This document shows, in pieces, positions 53,187 to 62,333 of a stretch of 64,000 nucleotides of DNA. The notes beneath the pieces were generated by a model. That model was not told the origin of the DNA and made no database searches. It saw only the letters and a program-made list of their open reading frames with translations. Origin of the DNA: Chitinophaga niabensis. Its GTDB lineage: Bacteria; Bacteroidota; Bacteroidia; Chitinophagales; Chitinophagaceae. Location: the NCBI RefSeq assembly GCF_900129465.1, contig NZ_FSRA01000001.1, positions 1,674,001 through 1,738,000 of the forward strand, written 5' to 3'. A program made the translations under genes and the position numbers. Each line of letters starts with the position of its first letter. Position 1 is the first letter of the stretch.

Positions 53187-54065
53187 GTGAAAATGGAAAG
53201 AGTGGATTATAAAGGAATGATTGTGCTGCATGGCGACCTTTTCAGGTTTGATCAGCAGCGCCGGTACCTGATAGATCAGGAAAACAAACAAAACAGGTAT
53301 GATCTTTCGGTGTTTGAGCGAAGCGGGTATTACCTGAAGGGGTTATATGATATCCGAAGTCATAAGGTTATTAGTTCATCAGAGGCCCTGATATATGCTA
53401 CCGCAGACAAGCAGCCTTACCCCTTTAAAATTCCGGTTGCCATTGTCCATAAAGGTGAAAGACTATCAGATCGTGTCATAAATCTTATAAATAATGACAG
53501 CCTGAAGTGGAAGCATGGGTTCTATTATGTAGATCAGGCATTGTCTGACAGGTTAAATGGCGATTTACCTACCATAGACATCTACGGGACCTCTTTTATT
53601 TTGAATATTAAGGAAAGGGAACTGTCTCAGGTAGATCTTCCGGAAAACAAGATCTGTTTTCCCCACAGGGCTATGTTTGAATGTTCAGAGATATTTTATA
53701 GCACCTCCAGACACACCCAGGTAAATGTCAATTCCATGGTCATGTTTCCTAATCTTAAAGAATTTCATCCGGATGTCGAGTGCATTTTATTTCCCCCTCT
53801 TCAGGAAATGGATATGATCGGTTATATCCAGCTATCCGAAATGAAAGCGACAGCTATGGTGTGTGAAATACCATGGCAACCGGATCAAAGCAAAATTCGG
53901 ACTATGAACCTCAAAGATGTGGATATAGCTAGTCTTCTGCTGAAAAACCTGCGGCAACAACCGCAGGTAACACGGCCGGATGATATCAAACAGTCAGCTC
54001 AACAAAAGGAGAAACAAACTGAAAAATACACGAGGAAGAATGGCAACAAACGAAAGCTATCATAA
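53187..54065 (+). CDS. Basic-tailed tra-operon protein 4 (long form)
   Basis: 292 residues, same two-module plan as protein 3: VDYKGMIVLHGDLFRF, then ALSDRLNGDLPTIDIYGTSF and ILFPPLQEMDMIGYIQLSE, ending in RKNGNKRKLS after a Lys/Gln-rich stretch. It lies 36 bp after protein 3. Unknown function. Confidence 0.65.
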   Translation: MKMERVDYKGMIVLHGDLFRFDQQRRYLIDQENKQNRYDLSVFERSGYYLKGLYDIRSHKVISSSEALIYATADKQPYPFKIPVAIVHKGERLSDRVINLINNDSLKWKHGFYYVDQALSDRLNGDLPTIDIYGTSFILNIKERELSQVDLPENKICFPHRAMFECSEIFYSTSRHTQVNVNSMVMFPNLKEFHPDVECILFPPLQEMDMIGYIQLSEMKATAMVCEIPWQPDQSKIRTMNLKDVDIASLLLKNLRQQPQVTRPDDIKQSAQQKEKQTEKYTRKNGNKRKLS

Positions 54066-54098
54066 TCAGGCAAATAAAGGAAAAGAAACAATTGAAAG

Positions 54099-54923
54099 AT
54101 GGGACAAGAGCAACAGCATATAACAGACTATACCGGCCTGGTGGTCATACACGGCGATCTTTTTCAGTTTGATAAATCCGGAGATTTCATTTTCGAATAT
54201 GGAAATCCAGCCAATAAACAGGACATTAAAGCACTTGATGTCGGCATCTTTTATATAAATGGTATTTATGATCATGTCAATAAAAAGCTGCTTCCACCAG
54301 ATGCAAAAAATGCATATGGCAGTTTTAAAACTTTTGTCGTTCCAAAGCTCTATTCTGAGGAATGGAAAAATGTGGATGAAGATACGCGGATAACATTTAA
54401 CAGCATAAGCATTAAACATCAGCTAGGGTATTATTTAGTAGGCAAAGCATTATCTGACAGACTAAACGGTGTATTGCCTTCTTTGGAATATGATGGGCTG
54501 AAGTACATTGTAGATGCAGAAAAGTGCGAACTCATACAAACAGATGACCTCTCAAAAACAATTAGCCTTGGGCCAGAAGCATTTTCCAAGCCCTCAGTGG
54601 TATATTATGACACCCATAGTAAAATGCAAATTCATGCTGACCAGGTGTTTTCAGATTATTCTGAACATACCGTCCAGCTTAAATTCCCCCCATTAAACGA
54701 GTTTGATATCGTTGGATATGGGAAAAAGTACGGTCTTTCCCCTACGGTCTTGGTATGTACGGTTCCTCTGGAACCAGACCCTACCCGTATTGAGAAGATG
54801 CAGCTCTCCAGGGAGGAAGCGCTAAAGATAGAACGTGCTGTAAGAGATTCATGGGTAATAAAACAAGTAAAAGTTAACAAACGTAAAAAGAAACCTGGAA
54901 AGCAGAGAAAAGGGGGTGGCTAG
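54099..54923 (+). CDS. Basic-tailed tra-operon protein 5 (long form)
   Basis: 274 residues: TDYTGLVVIHGDLFQF, ALSDRLNGVLPSLEYDGL, QLKFPPLNEFDIVGYGKKYGL, and the most basic tail of the five (KRKKKPGKQRKGGG). It is closest in plan to proteins 3 and 4. It directly precedes traG. Unknown function. Confidence 0.65.
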   Translation: MGQEQQHITDYTGLVVIHGDLFQFDKSGDFIFEYGNPANKQDIKALDVGIFYINGIYDHVNKKLLPPDAKNAYGSFKTFVVPKLYSEEWKNVDEDTRITFNSISIKHQLGYYLVGKALSDRLNGVLPSLEYDGLKYIVDAEKCELIQTDDLSKTISLGPEAFSKPSVVYYDTHSKMQIHADQVFSDYSEHTVQLKFPPLNEFDIVGYGKKYGLSPTVLVCTVPLEPDPTRIEKMQLSREEALKIERAVRDSWVIKQVKVNKRKKKPGKQRKGGG

Positions 54924-55019
54924 GTGGGTATCGCAAATTTTAAATAACTAGCAGCGCAGAAAAAACAAACCAATATATCAGGGGCAAAATTGCCTCTATG
55001 TGAAAGAGAAAATTGTGAG

Positions 55020-57461
55020 ATGGAAAAAAAATTGGAAAAGATATTCCCCATCATGGGGGTTGAACATGATTGTATATTGTCAGGTCAGGGTGATATAACT
55101 GTTGTGTATAAGACTGAGTTGCCTGAGATATTTACGCTCTCTGATACAGAGTATGAGGCATTTCATCATGCGTGGATAAAGGCAATCCGCTTACTGCCCA
55201 AACACTCCGTATTCCATAAACAGGATTGGTATATGCGTTCGGCATATACTCCTTTAAAGACGGAGCAACCCAGCTATCTTCAGCATGCTGCTGATCAACA
55301 TTTTAAAGGTCGTGAGTACATAGCTCATACCTGTTACATTGCAATTACAAAAAAACCAGATGGCAGAAAACCCAGTTCTTCTATGTTCTCCAGTCTGCTC
55401 AGGAGAAGTATTGTGCCAGAGCAAACCCTGAAAGCTGATGCACTGAAGCTGTTCCTGGATAGCTGCGGACAGTTCAAAAGAATCATGGAGGATTCCGGAT
55501 TTGTAAAGCTTCAGCGGCTTACTAATGCTGAACTCAGTAGTCAGCACAGAAAGGCGGGCCTGATAGAGCGATATTGTTTCCTCTTGGAAAACCCAGAACC
55601 GATGACCATAAAGGATATTGAATTCGGGGATTCTATTAAAGTAGGTCAGCAGCAATGCCAGTTATATACGCTGGGTGATGCTGCTGATCTGCCATCACTT
55701 TGCGGCAGCAGAATAAATTACGATAAATTTAGTACGGATAAAACAAAATTTAGTGTTGGCTTTGCTGCTTCCCTTGGACAGCTGCTTTCCTGCAATCACA
55801 TCTACAACCAATATATATTTATTGGTGATGGCCAGAAGACTTTGCAACGGCTGGAAACAAAAAGGCTCAGGTTGCAATCCCTATCCGCTTATTCACGCGA
55901 GAATGCCATTGCAAGGGATGCGACCAACGATTTTCTGAACGAGGCCATATCGGAACAGCGCTTACCGGTAAAAGCACATTACAATATTCTGGCCTGGACA
56001 GATGAGCCGGAAGAAATAAAAGAAATACGGAACCGGGTAAGCACAGCATTTGCGCAGCTGGACGCCGTAGCCAAACAGGAAACAGCTGGTGCCCCGCAAA
56101 TCTTTTGGGCAGGCATTCCCGGTAACAGCGCAGATTTTCCAGAAAATGATACATTTGACACCTTTCTTGAACAGGCCACATGTTTTCTGAACTGTGAAGG
56201 TGAACCGAAATCAGCACCTCCACACCAGGGTATTCGCCTCTGTGAACGCTTGTCCTCCAAACCCATCTTTTTAGACCTTTATGATTCCGTTCGTGAAGCA
56301 GGTGTCACGAGTAACATGGGCACACTCATTGTAGGTGCCAGTGGAACTGGTAAAAGCATGCTGGCCAATACGATGCTGCATTCTCTCTATAATCAAGGCG
56401 CACATTGCGTTACAATTGATATTGGAGGTAGTTACAGGGGGCTTTGTTCCATGTTGGGCGGGTATTACTTTACATACGAGGAACATGACCCGATCAAATT
56501 TAACCCCTTCTATCTTTCAGAGGGGGAAATGCTGGATACGGAGAAAAAAGAAAGCCTGAAATCTCTGCTGGTAGCTCTCTGGAAGCAGGAAAATGAAAGT
56601 GTTTACAGAAGTGAATATGTAGCCCTCTCCAATGCTCTGAGTGGGTACTTCCTGTTCCTGGAGACAAATCCTCAGGTATTTCCATGTTTCAATACCTTTT
56701 ATGAATACCTGCTGAATGAGTATCAGGGAATCCTGAAATCCCATAATGTCAAAGACAGGGACTTTGATCTCAATAATTTCCTATATGTCCTCAGGCCATA
56801 TTACAAAGATGGAGAATTTGACTTCCTGTTAAATGCAACAGAAAACCTGAACTTGTTACATCAACGCTTTATCGTCATAGAATTAGATAACCTGGCCGGG
56901 CATCCGGTTCTTTTTAGTGTTGTAACGCTACTGATCACTGAGGCTTTTATATCCAAGATGAGAAAGCTAAAAGGATTAAGAAAGGTATTGACGATTGACG
57001 AAGCATGGAAAGCTATCATGAACGCCGGTATGGCTGGTTTCATGCAATATGCTGTGAAAACCTTCCGCAAGTTTAACGCTATTCCCAACATCATCACTCA
57101 GGAGATAGATGACCTGATCAGTTCTCCTATCATTAAAGAAGCGATAATTAACAACTGCGACGTCAAGATCCTGCTCGACATGCGCAAATTCATGAACAAA
57201 TTCGATAAGGTTCAGGACACATTGGGCCTGTCTGAAAAAGCAAAATCAATGTTATTGTCTGTGAATAAAGACCAAAGGGAAGTGTTTATTGATTTGGGAG
57301 GACAAGTGCAGAAGGTGTATAAAAATGAACTGTGTCCGCAGGAATATTATGCGTTTACTACTGAAGGTAAAGAACGCGTGATGGTGATGGAATATGCAGA
57401 ACGCTATGGCAGTATGGAAAAAGGAATTGAACGGCTTGTTGGCGAACTTAATAGCAATTAG
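55020..57461 (+). CDS. traG: TraG, VirB4-like conjugation ATPase
   Basis: 814 residues from the Met at 55020 (MEKKLEKIFPIMGVEHD). The Walker A is GASGTGKS at 439-446 and the Walker B is VLTIDEAWKA. The ATPase part (YEEHDPIKFNPFYLSEGEML) and C-terminal lid (GLSEKAKSMLLSVNKDQREVF) match the VirB4/TraG of Bacteroidetes elements. It powers pilus or channel assembly at the inner membrane. The longer frame from 54990 adds an unlikely N-terminus. Confidence 0.93.
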   Translation: MEKKLEKIFPIMGVEHDCILSGQGDITVVYKTELPEIFTLSDTEYEAFHHAWIKAIRLLPKHSVFHKQDWYMRSAYTPLKTEQPSYLQHAADQHFKGREYIAHTCYIAITKKPDGRKPSSSMFSSLLRRSIVPEQTLKADALKLFLDSCGQFKRIMEDSGFVKLQRLTNAELSSQHRKAGLIERYCFLLENPEPMTIKDIEFGDSIKVGQQQCQLYTLGDAADLPSLCGSRINYDKFSTDKTKFSVGFAASLGQLLSCNHIYNQYIFIGDGQKTLQRLETKRLRLQSLSAYSRENAIARDATNDFLNEAISEQRLPVKAHYNILAWTDEPEEIKEIRNRVSTAFAQLDAVAKQETAGAPQIFWAGIPGNSADFPENDTFDTFLEQATCFLNCEGEPKSAPPHQGIRLCERLSSKPIFLDLYDSVREAGVTSNMGTLIVGASGTGKSMLANTMLHSLYNQGAHCVTIDIGGSYRGLCSMLGGYYFTYEEHDPIKFNPFYLSEGEMLDTEKKESLKSLLVALWKQENESVYRSEYVALSNALSGYFLFLETNPQVFPCFNTFYEYLLNEYQGILKSHNVKDRDFDLNNFLYVLRPYYKDGEFDFLLNATENLNLLHQRFIVIELDNLAGHPVLFSVVTLLITEAFISKMRKLKGLRKVLTIDEAWKAIMNAGMAGFMQYAVKTFRKFNAIPNIITQEIDDLISSPIIKEAIINNCDVKILLDMRKFMNKFDKVQDTLGLSEKAKSMLLSVNKDQREVFIDLGGQVQKVYKNELCPQEYYAFTTEGKERVMVMEYAERYGSMEKGIERLVGELNSN

Positions 57462-57464
57462 GAA

Positions 57465-57989
57465 ATGAAAGATTTTAGAAAAGACTTTGATGCTGCTCTT
57501 GTGAGAATGTGGGGGAAATTAGAGAAAAAGGGTTACCAGCCAATAAAGTATCAGTTTCAACGGCTCATGGGAAAAGAAAAGGGTGACCTGCTGAGTAATA
57601 TCAGATCGGCGTGGAAGGAATATGCGGCGGATGCGAACAATTTCAACAATGATGGAACGCTGAAAAACAAATCGAATCTTTTTCCAACCTTTCTGTGTGT
57701 ACCCCTCCAGGGCAGGGAAAAAGAAGAGGTGCTAGATTCTCTCGATTTTACGCTGGACTATACTCCGGAAAAAGGGTTATGCATTACAAATATGTACATG
57801 ATGAGAACTTACAAAAACCTTGACCATATTGAAATAAACATCAAACATAAGCCTGACGACCCTCCAGCTGTTAAAGACCTTAAGAAACTTATGGATAAAA
57901 CAGATAAACAGCGCATCAGAGCGACTGGAGGGAGCATCATTAAAGAAGTTGATTTAACCAGAGCAAGAAAAGTTAGCATGCGAACGTAA
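57465..57989 (+). CDS. Tandem paralog A after traG
   Basis: 174 residues: MKDFRKDFDAALVRMWGKLEKKGY, then LFPTFLCVPLQ and DFTLDYTPEKGL, ending in EVDLTRARKVSMRT. It shares the MKD[FY]RK start, the L-x-NGTL / DLFP segments and the TDK[AT]DK[EQ]RIR block with the next gene. It starts 3 bp after traG, so it is in the operon. Unknown function. Confidence 0.65.
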   Translation: MKDFRKDFDAALVRMWGKLEKKGYQPIKYQFQRLMGKEKGDLLSNIRSAWKEYAADANNFNNDGTLKNKSNLFPTFLCVPLQGREKEEVLDSLDFTLDYTPEKGLCITNMYMMRTYKNLDHIEINIKHKPDDPPAVKDLKKLMDKTDKQRIRATGGSIIKEVDLTRARKVSMRT

Positions 57990-58037
57990 AATGGAAAAGG
58001 AATAGATGAAGATGAAAGAACAGGAAAGGAAGAAGCG

Positions 58038-58565
58038 ATGAAAGACTATCGGAAAGAAACAGAAGGAGAACTGATGCGCTTATGGAACAGATTGGGCAAG
58101 AGCGGTTTCCGGTTTATCAAATTACAATTTGATTTCTTCACAGAGACGGAAAGCAATGCCACTTTACAATTTATCCTGTCTGAGGTGAAGAATCATATGG
58201 AAGCTCAAGGGCGCTTTAATGCCAATGGTACTTTAAGAGACACTGCTGATCTTTTTCCGTTCTGTTTATATGCGCCTCTTCCAAAGGTGAGGCCAACCAA
58301 TGTGACAACATTTGTCGATTTTAAACTTGATTATTCTCCTGAACACAGGTTTCACGTATCGGAGTTAGTTGTTAAAAAGGAATATGATGATTATGAGTTT
58401 ACAGAGATAAAAGTCCGGATTAAGCCAGGCGAGATACCAACTACCCGGCAATTAGCTCTGCTCACCGACAAAGCAGATAAGGAAAGGATCAGAAAGAAAG
58501 AAAAAATGGCTACCACTACTGTTAACGCATCAGACGTTAAAATGAAACTAAAAAGACGAATGTAA
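58038..58565 (+). CDS. Tandem paralog B after traG
   Basis: 175 residues, paralog of the previous gene: MKDYRKETEGELMRLWNRLGKSGF, GRFNANGTLRDTADLFP, DFKLDYSPEHRF, LTDKADKERIRKK and a basic tail (VKMKLKRRM). It lies 48 bp after paralog A. Unknown function. Confidence 0.65.
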   Translation: MKDYRKETEGELMRLWNRLGKSGFRFIKLQFDFFTETESNATLQFILSEVKNHMEAQGRFNANGTLRDTADLFPFCLYAPLPKVRPTNVTTFVDFKLDYSPEHRFHVSELVVKKEYDDYEFTEIKVRIKPGEIPTTRQLALLTDKADKERIRKKEKMATTTVNASDVKMKLKRRM

Positions 58566-58589
58566 TAATATAGAAAAAAGGAGGTGGAA

Positions 58590-59267
58590 ATGAAACGGTG
58601 GGGATTGGTTATCCTTTTGATGACAGCAATGGTGATTGCGCCAACACAAAAGAGCCATGCTATTTGGTGGCTGGTGGTTAAAGCAGCGGTAAAGAAAGCA
58701 ATAAAGGCAGCAGATCTCGCCATACAGCGGCAACAGAACAAAGTCATCTGGTTGCAGAATGCGCAGAAGGTGATTGAAAATACGATGTCTAAACTGAAGC
58801 TGACCGAGATCAGTGACTGGACAGCCCGGCAGCGAAACCTGTATAAAGAATATTTCGAAGAACTGAATAAAGTAAAGCTGCTGATTACCTATTATCAGCG
58901 CATCCGCGAAATTACTGCTATGCAGATTGCGCTTGTAGAGGAATACAAGCAAGCCTGGAGACAGATCAGAAATGATAAACATTTTACTCCCCAGGAAATC
59001 ATCGATATCGGCAGGTATTATGATGGTATCCTGAACGAAACCATACAGAACCTGGAACAGCTGGGAATGGTGATCAATTCATTCAAAACCCAAATGAGTG
59101 ATGCAAAGCGCCTAATGATCATTAACCAGGTAGCTGACCAGGTAGAGCAGAATTTTACTGATCTGAGGCGCTTTACTGCCAGCAACAAATCCGAAAGCCT
59201 GAAGCGTGCGCATAGCCTTCAGGAAATTGAAACCGTGAAAATGATGTATGGATTGGAAAGAAAATAA
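58590..59267 (+). CDS. traI: TraI-like conjugation protein
   Basis: 225 residues, signal peptide (MKRWGLVILLMTAMVIAPTQKSHA). The ATG at 58590 has an AAGGAGG Shine-Dalgarno 6 nt before it (58577-58583), which decides the start over the GTG at 58584. The helical mature part (VEEYKQAWRQIRNDKHF through MSDAKRLMI and the end MMYGLERK) matches the TraI proteins of Bacteroidetes elements, which may play a VirB5-like part. It is homologous to the genes at 59765 and 60446. Confidence 0.85.
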   Translation: MKRWGLVILLMTAMVIAPTQKSHAIWWLVVKAAVKKAIKAADLAIQRQQNKVIWLQNAQKVIENTMSKLKLTEISDWTARQRNLYKEYFEELNKVKLLITYYQRIREITAMQIALVEEYKQAWRQIRNDKHFTPQEIIDIGRYYDGILNETIQNLEQLGMVINSFKTQMSDAKRLMIINQVADQVEQNFTDLRRFTASNKSESLKRAHSLQEIETVKMMYGLERK

Positions 59268-59274
59268 TTGTGAT

Positions 59275-59709
59275 ATGGATAGTGAAATGGTAATATCAAA
59301 GAAAGCTGTGGCAGAATTGGAGCAGATGTTTGAAGATAAAGGATACTCAAAATTTGCACTTCATGACGATGCAAGGCATTTAACAATTGAGGGCCGCCTG
59401 GGAGAAATATTATTGGAGTTTATAGAAAACACACCATTAGATAACTTAGTCGCAGAAATTGAGTGTGTTTCCAGTTGGGGGGCATCTGACAATGAATTCA
59501 CTGCATTAAACTTTATTGTTGATATCAGTAGTAAATCTGGCCCAAATGTGATGGAAATGGGAATTCATAAGCACAGTCAGTATTTATCGGTAGCTAAATC
59601 ATTCTTCATAAAAAGCTTAGATGATATTCCTACCAAGGAGCGGGCGACTAAAGAAGCAGAAGCACTTTTTAAATACGTCAGTAAGCAAAAGAAGTGCATA
59701 AAGATGTGA
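59275..59709 (+). CDS. Hypothetical protein inside the TraI gene run
   Basis: 144 residues, soluble and acidic (MDSEMVISKKAVAELEQMFEDKGY). No signal peptide. It is between two TraI-like paralogs and is unrelated to them. The frame runs back to 59248 within the traI end, but the Met at 59275 is the natural start. Function unknown. Confidence 0.55.
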   Translation: MDSEMVISKKAVAELEQMFEDKGYSKFALHDDARHLTIEGRLGEILLEFIENTPLDNLVAEIECVSSWGASDNEFTALNFIVDISSKSGPNVMEMGIHKHSQYLSVAKSFFIKSLDDIPTKERATKEAEALFKYVSKQKKCIKM

Positions 59710-59764
59710 GATGGATCAAACAGTATAAAGTATTGAGAATTTAGGTACGAATGAAAATGGAAAG

Positions 59765-60409
59765 ATGATGAAAAGTGTTGTTGTGATGTTTGTATTAATA
59801 GTTATTTGTGCCGCTGGCACGAATGCACAGGGTATATTTAATCAGAAAGGGACGCAACTAAAGCGGCTTGCAGAGCAGGTTGCCTTGCTGCATACTTATT
59901 CCGGCTATTTAAAAAAGAGCTACCGGATTGCCAGGGATGGACTGAATACCATTACCGATATTAAGAATGGAGATTTCAATATCCATAAGACCTTCTTTAA
60001 TTCACTGAAGGCTGTTAATCCGCATATACGGAAGTATTCCAGGGTGGCAGAAATTCTCCTGATACAGGTACAGACGCTGATCTCTTTCCGCAGGACAATG
60101 ATTCTTATTGAACGCTCAGGTATGTACGGGGAACAGGAACTGGAATATATCAAAAGGGTGTTTGATAAAGTAATTGACAGCTGTGCACTGATCCTGGAAG
60201 AACTGGATGATCTGGTAAAAGATGGCCGTCTGGAACTAAAGGATGACGAACGCATACAGCGCATAGATCATTTGTATAAAGAAATGGTTAGTACCCATGC
60301 TTTCAGCAAGGAGGTTTGCAGGGAAGCAATTCATCAGGTATCCTGCATGGAACATGAGAAAGAGGAACTGGAGCTGGAGAGGCGTCTCCATGGTGTGGAT
60401 ATAAAATAG
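59765..60409 (+). CDS. TraI-like paralog 2 (TerB-annotated type)
   Basis: 214 residues with a signal peptide (MMKSVVVMFVLIVICAAGTNAQ). The mature part has TDIKNGDFNIHKTFFNSLKAV, shared with the gene at 60446 (EGNFNIHKVFLDGLMEV), and a DDLVKDGRLELKDDERIQRIDH block that matches its TraI relatives. Proteins of this type are often annotated TerB family, although a role in tellurite resistance is doubtful here. Likely a periplasmic or pilus-associated part of the transfer machine. Confidence 0.75.
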   Translation: MMKSVVVMFVLIVICAAGTNAQGIFNQKGTQLKRLAEQVALLHTYSGYLKKSYRIARDGLNTITDIKNGDFNIHKTFFNSLKAVNPHIRKYSRVAEILLIQVQTLISFRRTMILIERSGMYGEQELEYIKRVFDKVIDSCALILEELDDLVKDGRLELKDDERIQRIDHLYKEMVSTHAFSKEVCREAIHQVSCMEHEKEELELERRLHGVDIK

Positions 60410-60445
60410 GCTCTGGGATTATTATAAGGGAAATGTGGAAGAGAT

Positions 60446-61075
60446 ATGAGGTGTATAATAATAATGCTGCTATTGTCCATAGTGGGCAACGGCAAGACCA
60501 GGGCACAGGCGAACGAACTCGCCCAACTCGCCCTGAACATAGAGAAGCTGGCACAGTTCAAAAGCATTCTCAGAGATCTGAAGAAAGGCTATGAAATTGT
60601 AAGTAAGGGTTATGGTACTGTAAAGAGTTTAACGGAGGGGAATTTCAATATCCACAAGGTTTTTCTCGATGGCCTAATGGAAGTGAGCCCTACAGTGAAG
60701 CGGTATCGGAAAATTGCAGGTATCGTTGAATATCAGCTTGTGCTGGTGCGGGAGTACAAACGGGCTTTTCAGCAGTTCAAACAAACCAATCTATTCAGTC
60801 CTGATGAAGTTGTTTATCTGGCCAGGACTTATGATAACCTGATCCGTAGCAGTCTCCGGAACCTGGATGAACTGGCTATGGTCATCACCTCAGGTAAGCT
60901 TCGAATGAGTGATGATGAGCGGCTGGCCGCAATTGATCACCTATTCGGAGAAATGGAGCAAAAAGTATTCTTCCTGCGGGATTTTAATCTCAAGGCAGGT
61001 AGCCTTGCATCGGGCCGGACAAAGCAACGGCAGGATATTGCAGGGATGGAAATGATTTATGGGTTAAAGAATTAA
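60446..61075 (+). CDS. TraI-like paralog 3 (TerB-annotated type)
   Basis: 209 residues with a signal peptide ending TRAQ. It has GNFNIHKVFLDGLMEVSPTVKRY, VREYKRAFQQFKQTNLFSPDE, SGKLRMSDDERL and an end GMEMIYGLKN that closely follow both TraI-like relatives. It lies 37 bp after paralog 2 and 11 bp before traJ. Periplasmic role in conjugation is inferred. Confidence 0.78.
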   Translation: MRCIIIMLLLSIVGNGKTRAQANELAQLALNIEKLAQFKSILRDLKKGYEIVSKGYGTVKSLTEGNFNIHKVFLDGLMEVSPTVKRYRKIAGIVEYQLVLVREYKRAFQQFKQTNLFSPDEVVYLARTYDNLIRSSLRNLDELAMVITSGKLRMSDDERLAAIDHLFGEMEQKVFFLRDFNLKAGSLASGRTKQRQDIAGMEMIYGLKN

Positions 61076-61085
61076 GCATAGCGGT

Positions 61086-62279
61086 ATGAGGAAGTGTGGA
61101 AGAGCTGTATTAGTAGCAGCAGTGTTGTTGGGATTGCCATTACTCGGGCAGGCTCAGGATGTGGCCGATAAGATACATAGCCTGAACGGTATCCTGGATA
61201 AATTATTGGAAACCATGATGCCAATGTGTAAGGATCTGATCAGTGTCGCTATGGGCATTGCAGGTTTTGGGGCTTTGTGGTATATCGCTGGCCGATGCTG
61301 GAAACATCTGGCCAACGCAGAACCGATAGACTTCTATCCTTTGTTCCGCCCATTTGTCCTGGGATTTTGTATCAGTTTTTTCCCGTTGTTGCTCGATACA
61401 GTAAATTTTTTGATGAAACCCATTGTAACCGGCACAGGCGAAATGGTTCACAATACTGATGAAGCAGTAAAGGTACTACTGGAACAAAAGAAACAGGCAA
61501 TGAAAGGCACTGTTGGATGGGAAATGTATGTGGGAGAAGATAATAATGGGGACAGAGAAAAATGGTACAAGTATGCATATGGCGATAAAAAGGAACACTG
61601 GACTGAGTATATAGATCATAGTCTCCAGTTTATGACGGCAAAGGCTATGTACAACTTCCGGCAGAAGGTAAAAGAATGGATGTCGGAAATTTTAAAAGTA
61701 CTGTTTCAGGCGGCTTCATTATGTATCAATACCATCCGGACTTTTCAACTGATCGTACTGGCCATCCTCGGCCCCCTTGTTTTTGGTCTGGCAGTGTATG
61801 ACGGCTTTCAGCATAGTTTGACCGCATGGTTGAGCAGGTACCTGAATGTGTTCATGTGGCTACCAGTCGCAAATATCTTTGGTGCCATCATCGCTAAAAT
61901 CCAGGAAGAGATGCTCAAGCTCGACCTCGATCAGATAAAGAATTCCGGGGATACCTATTTCAGTGCCAGCGACACCGGTTACCTCATCTTCATGATCATT
62001 GGGATTGTAGGCTACTTTACAGTACCTACTGTTGCCGGTTATATCATCAATGCCGGTGGTGCCGGGGCTATGGTATCTAAAGTTACCAGTGTGATGTCCA
62101 GCATACCAGGGGCGCCGGTTTCTGCTGCTACTTCTGCGATTGATACTATGAAAAGCTTTCAGGACGGCAAGAAATACGATGCCGGTACCGGAATCTCAGG
62201 CGCTATCGGCCGTGCATTTAAGACTGACGATGGTGATGGGAGTTTTCAGCACAGCAAACTGTCTGGCCGGGCGAAGTGA
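61086..62279 (+). CDS. traJ: TraJ, VirB6/TrbL-like conjugation membrane protein
   Basis: 397 residues with a signal peptide (LGLPLLGQAQ) and about six membrane helices (for example MGIAGFGALWYIAGRCW, PFVLGFCISFFPLLLDTV, LIVLAILGPLVFGLAVY). Phrases GPLVFGLAVYDGFQHSLTAWLSRYL and MIIGIVGYFTVPTVAGYII are typical of TraJ. It forms the inner-membrane channel. The C-terminus is Gly/Ser-rich and cytoplasmic. Confidence 0.9.
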   Translation: MRKCGRAVLVAAVLLGLPLLGQAQDVADKIHSLNGILDKLLETMMPMCKDLISVAMGIAGFGALWYIAGRCWKHLANAEPIDFYPLFRPFVLGFCISFFPLLLDTVNFLMKPIVTGTGEMVHNTDEAVKVLLEQKKQAMKGTVGWEMYVGEDNNGDREKWYKYAYGDKKEHWTEYIDHSLQFMTAKAMYNFRQKVKEWMSEILKVLFQAASLCINTIRTFQLIVLAILGPLVFGLAVYDGFQHSLTAWLSRYLNVFMWLPVANIFGAIIAKIQEEMLKLDLDQIKNSGDTYFSASDTGYLIFMIIGIVGYFTVPTVAGYIINAGGAGAMVSKVTSVMSSIPGAPVSAATSAIDTMKSFQDGKKYDAGTGISGAIGRAFKTDDGDGSFQHSKLSGRAK

Positions 62280-62333
62280 GTAATGTAACGTGACTGGATA
62301 AGAATTAAAAGCACTGTGAAAATGAAATGTGTG

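Noticed and set aside
59765..61075. Tellurite resistance (TerB) function
   Set aside because: Proteins of this kind are often given that name, but the signal peptides, their homology to TraI and their place in the tra operon point to conjugation.
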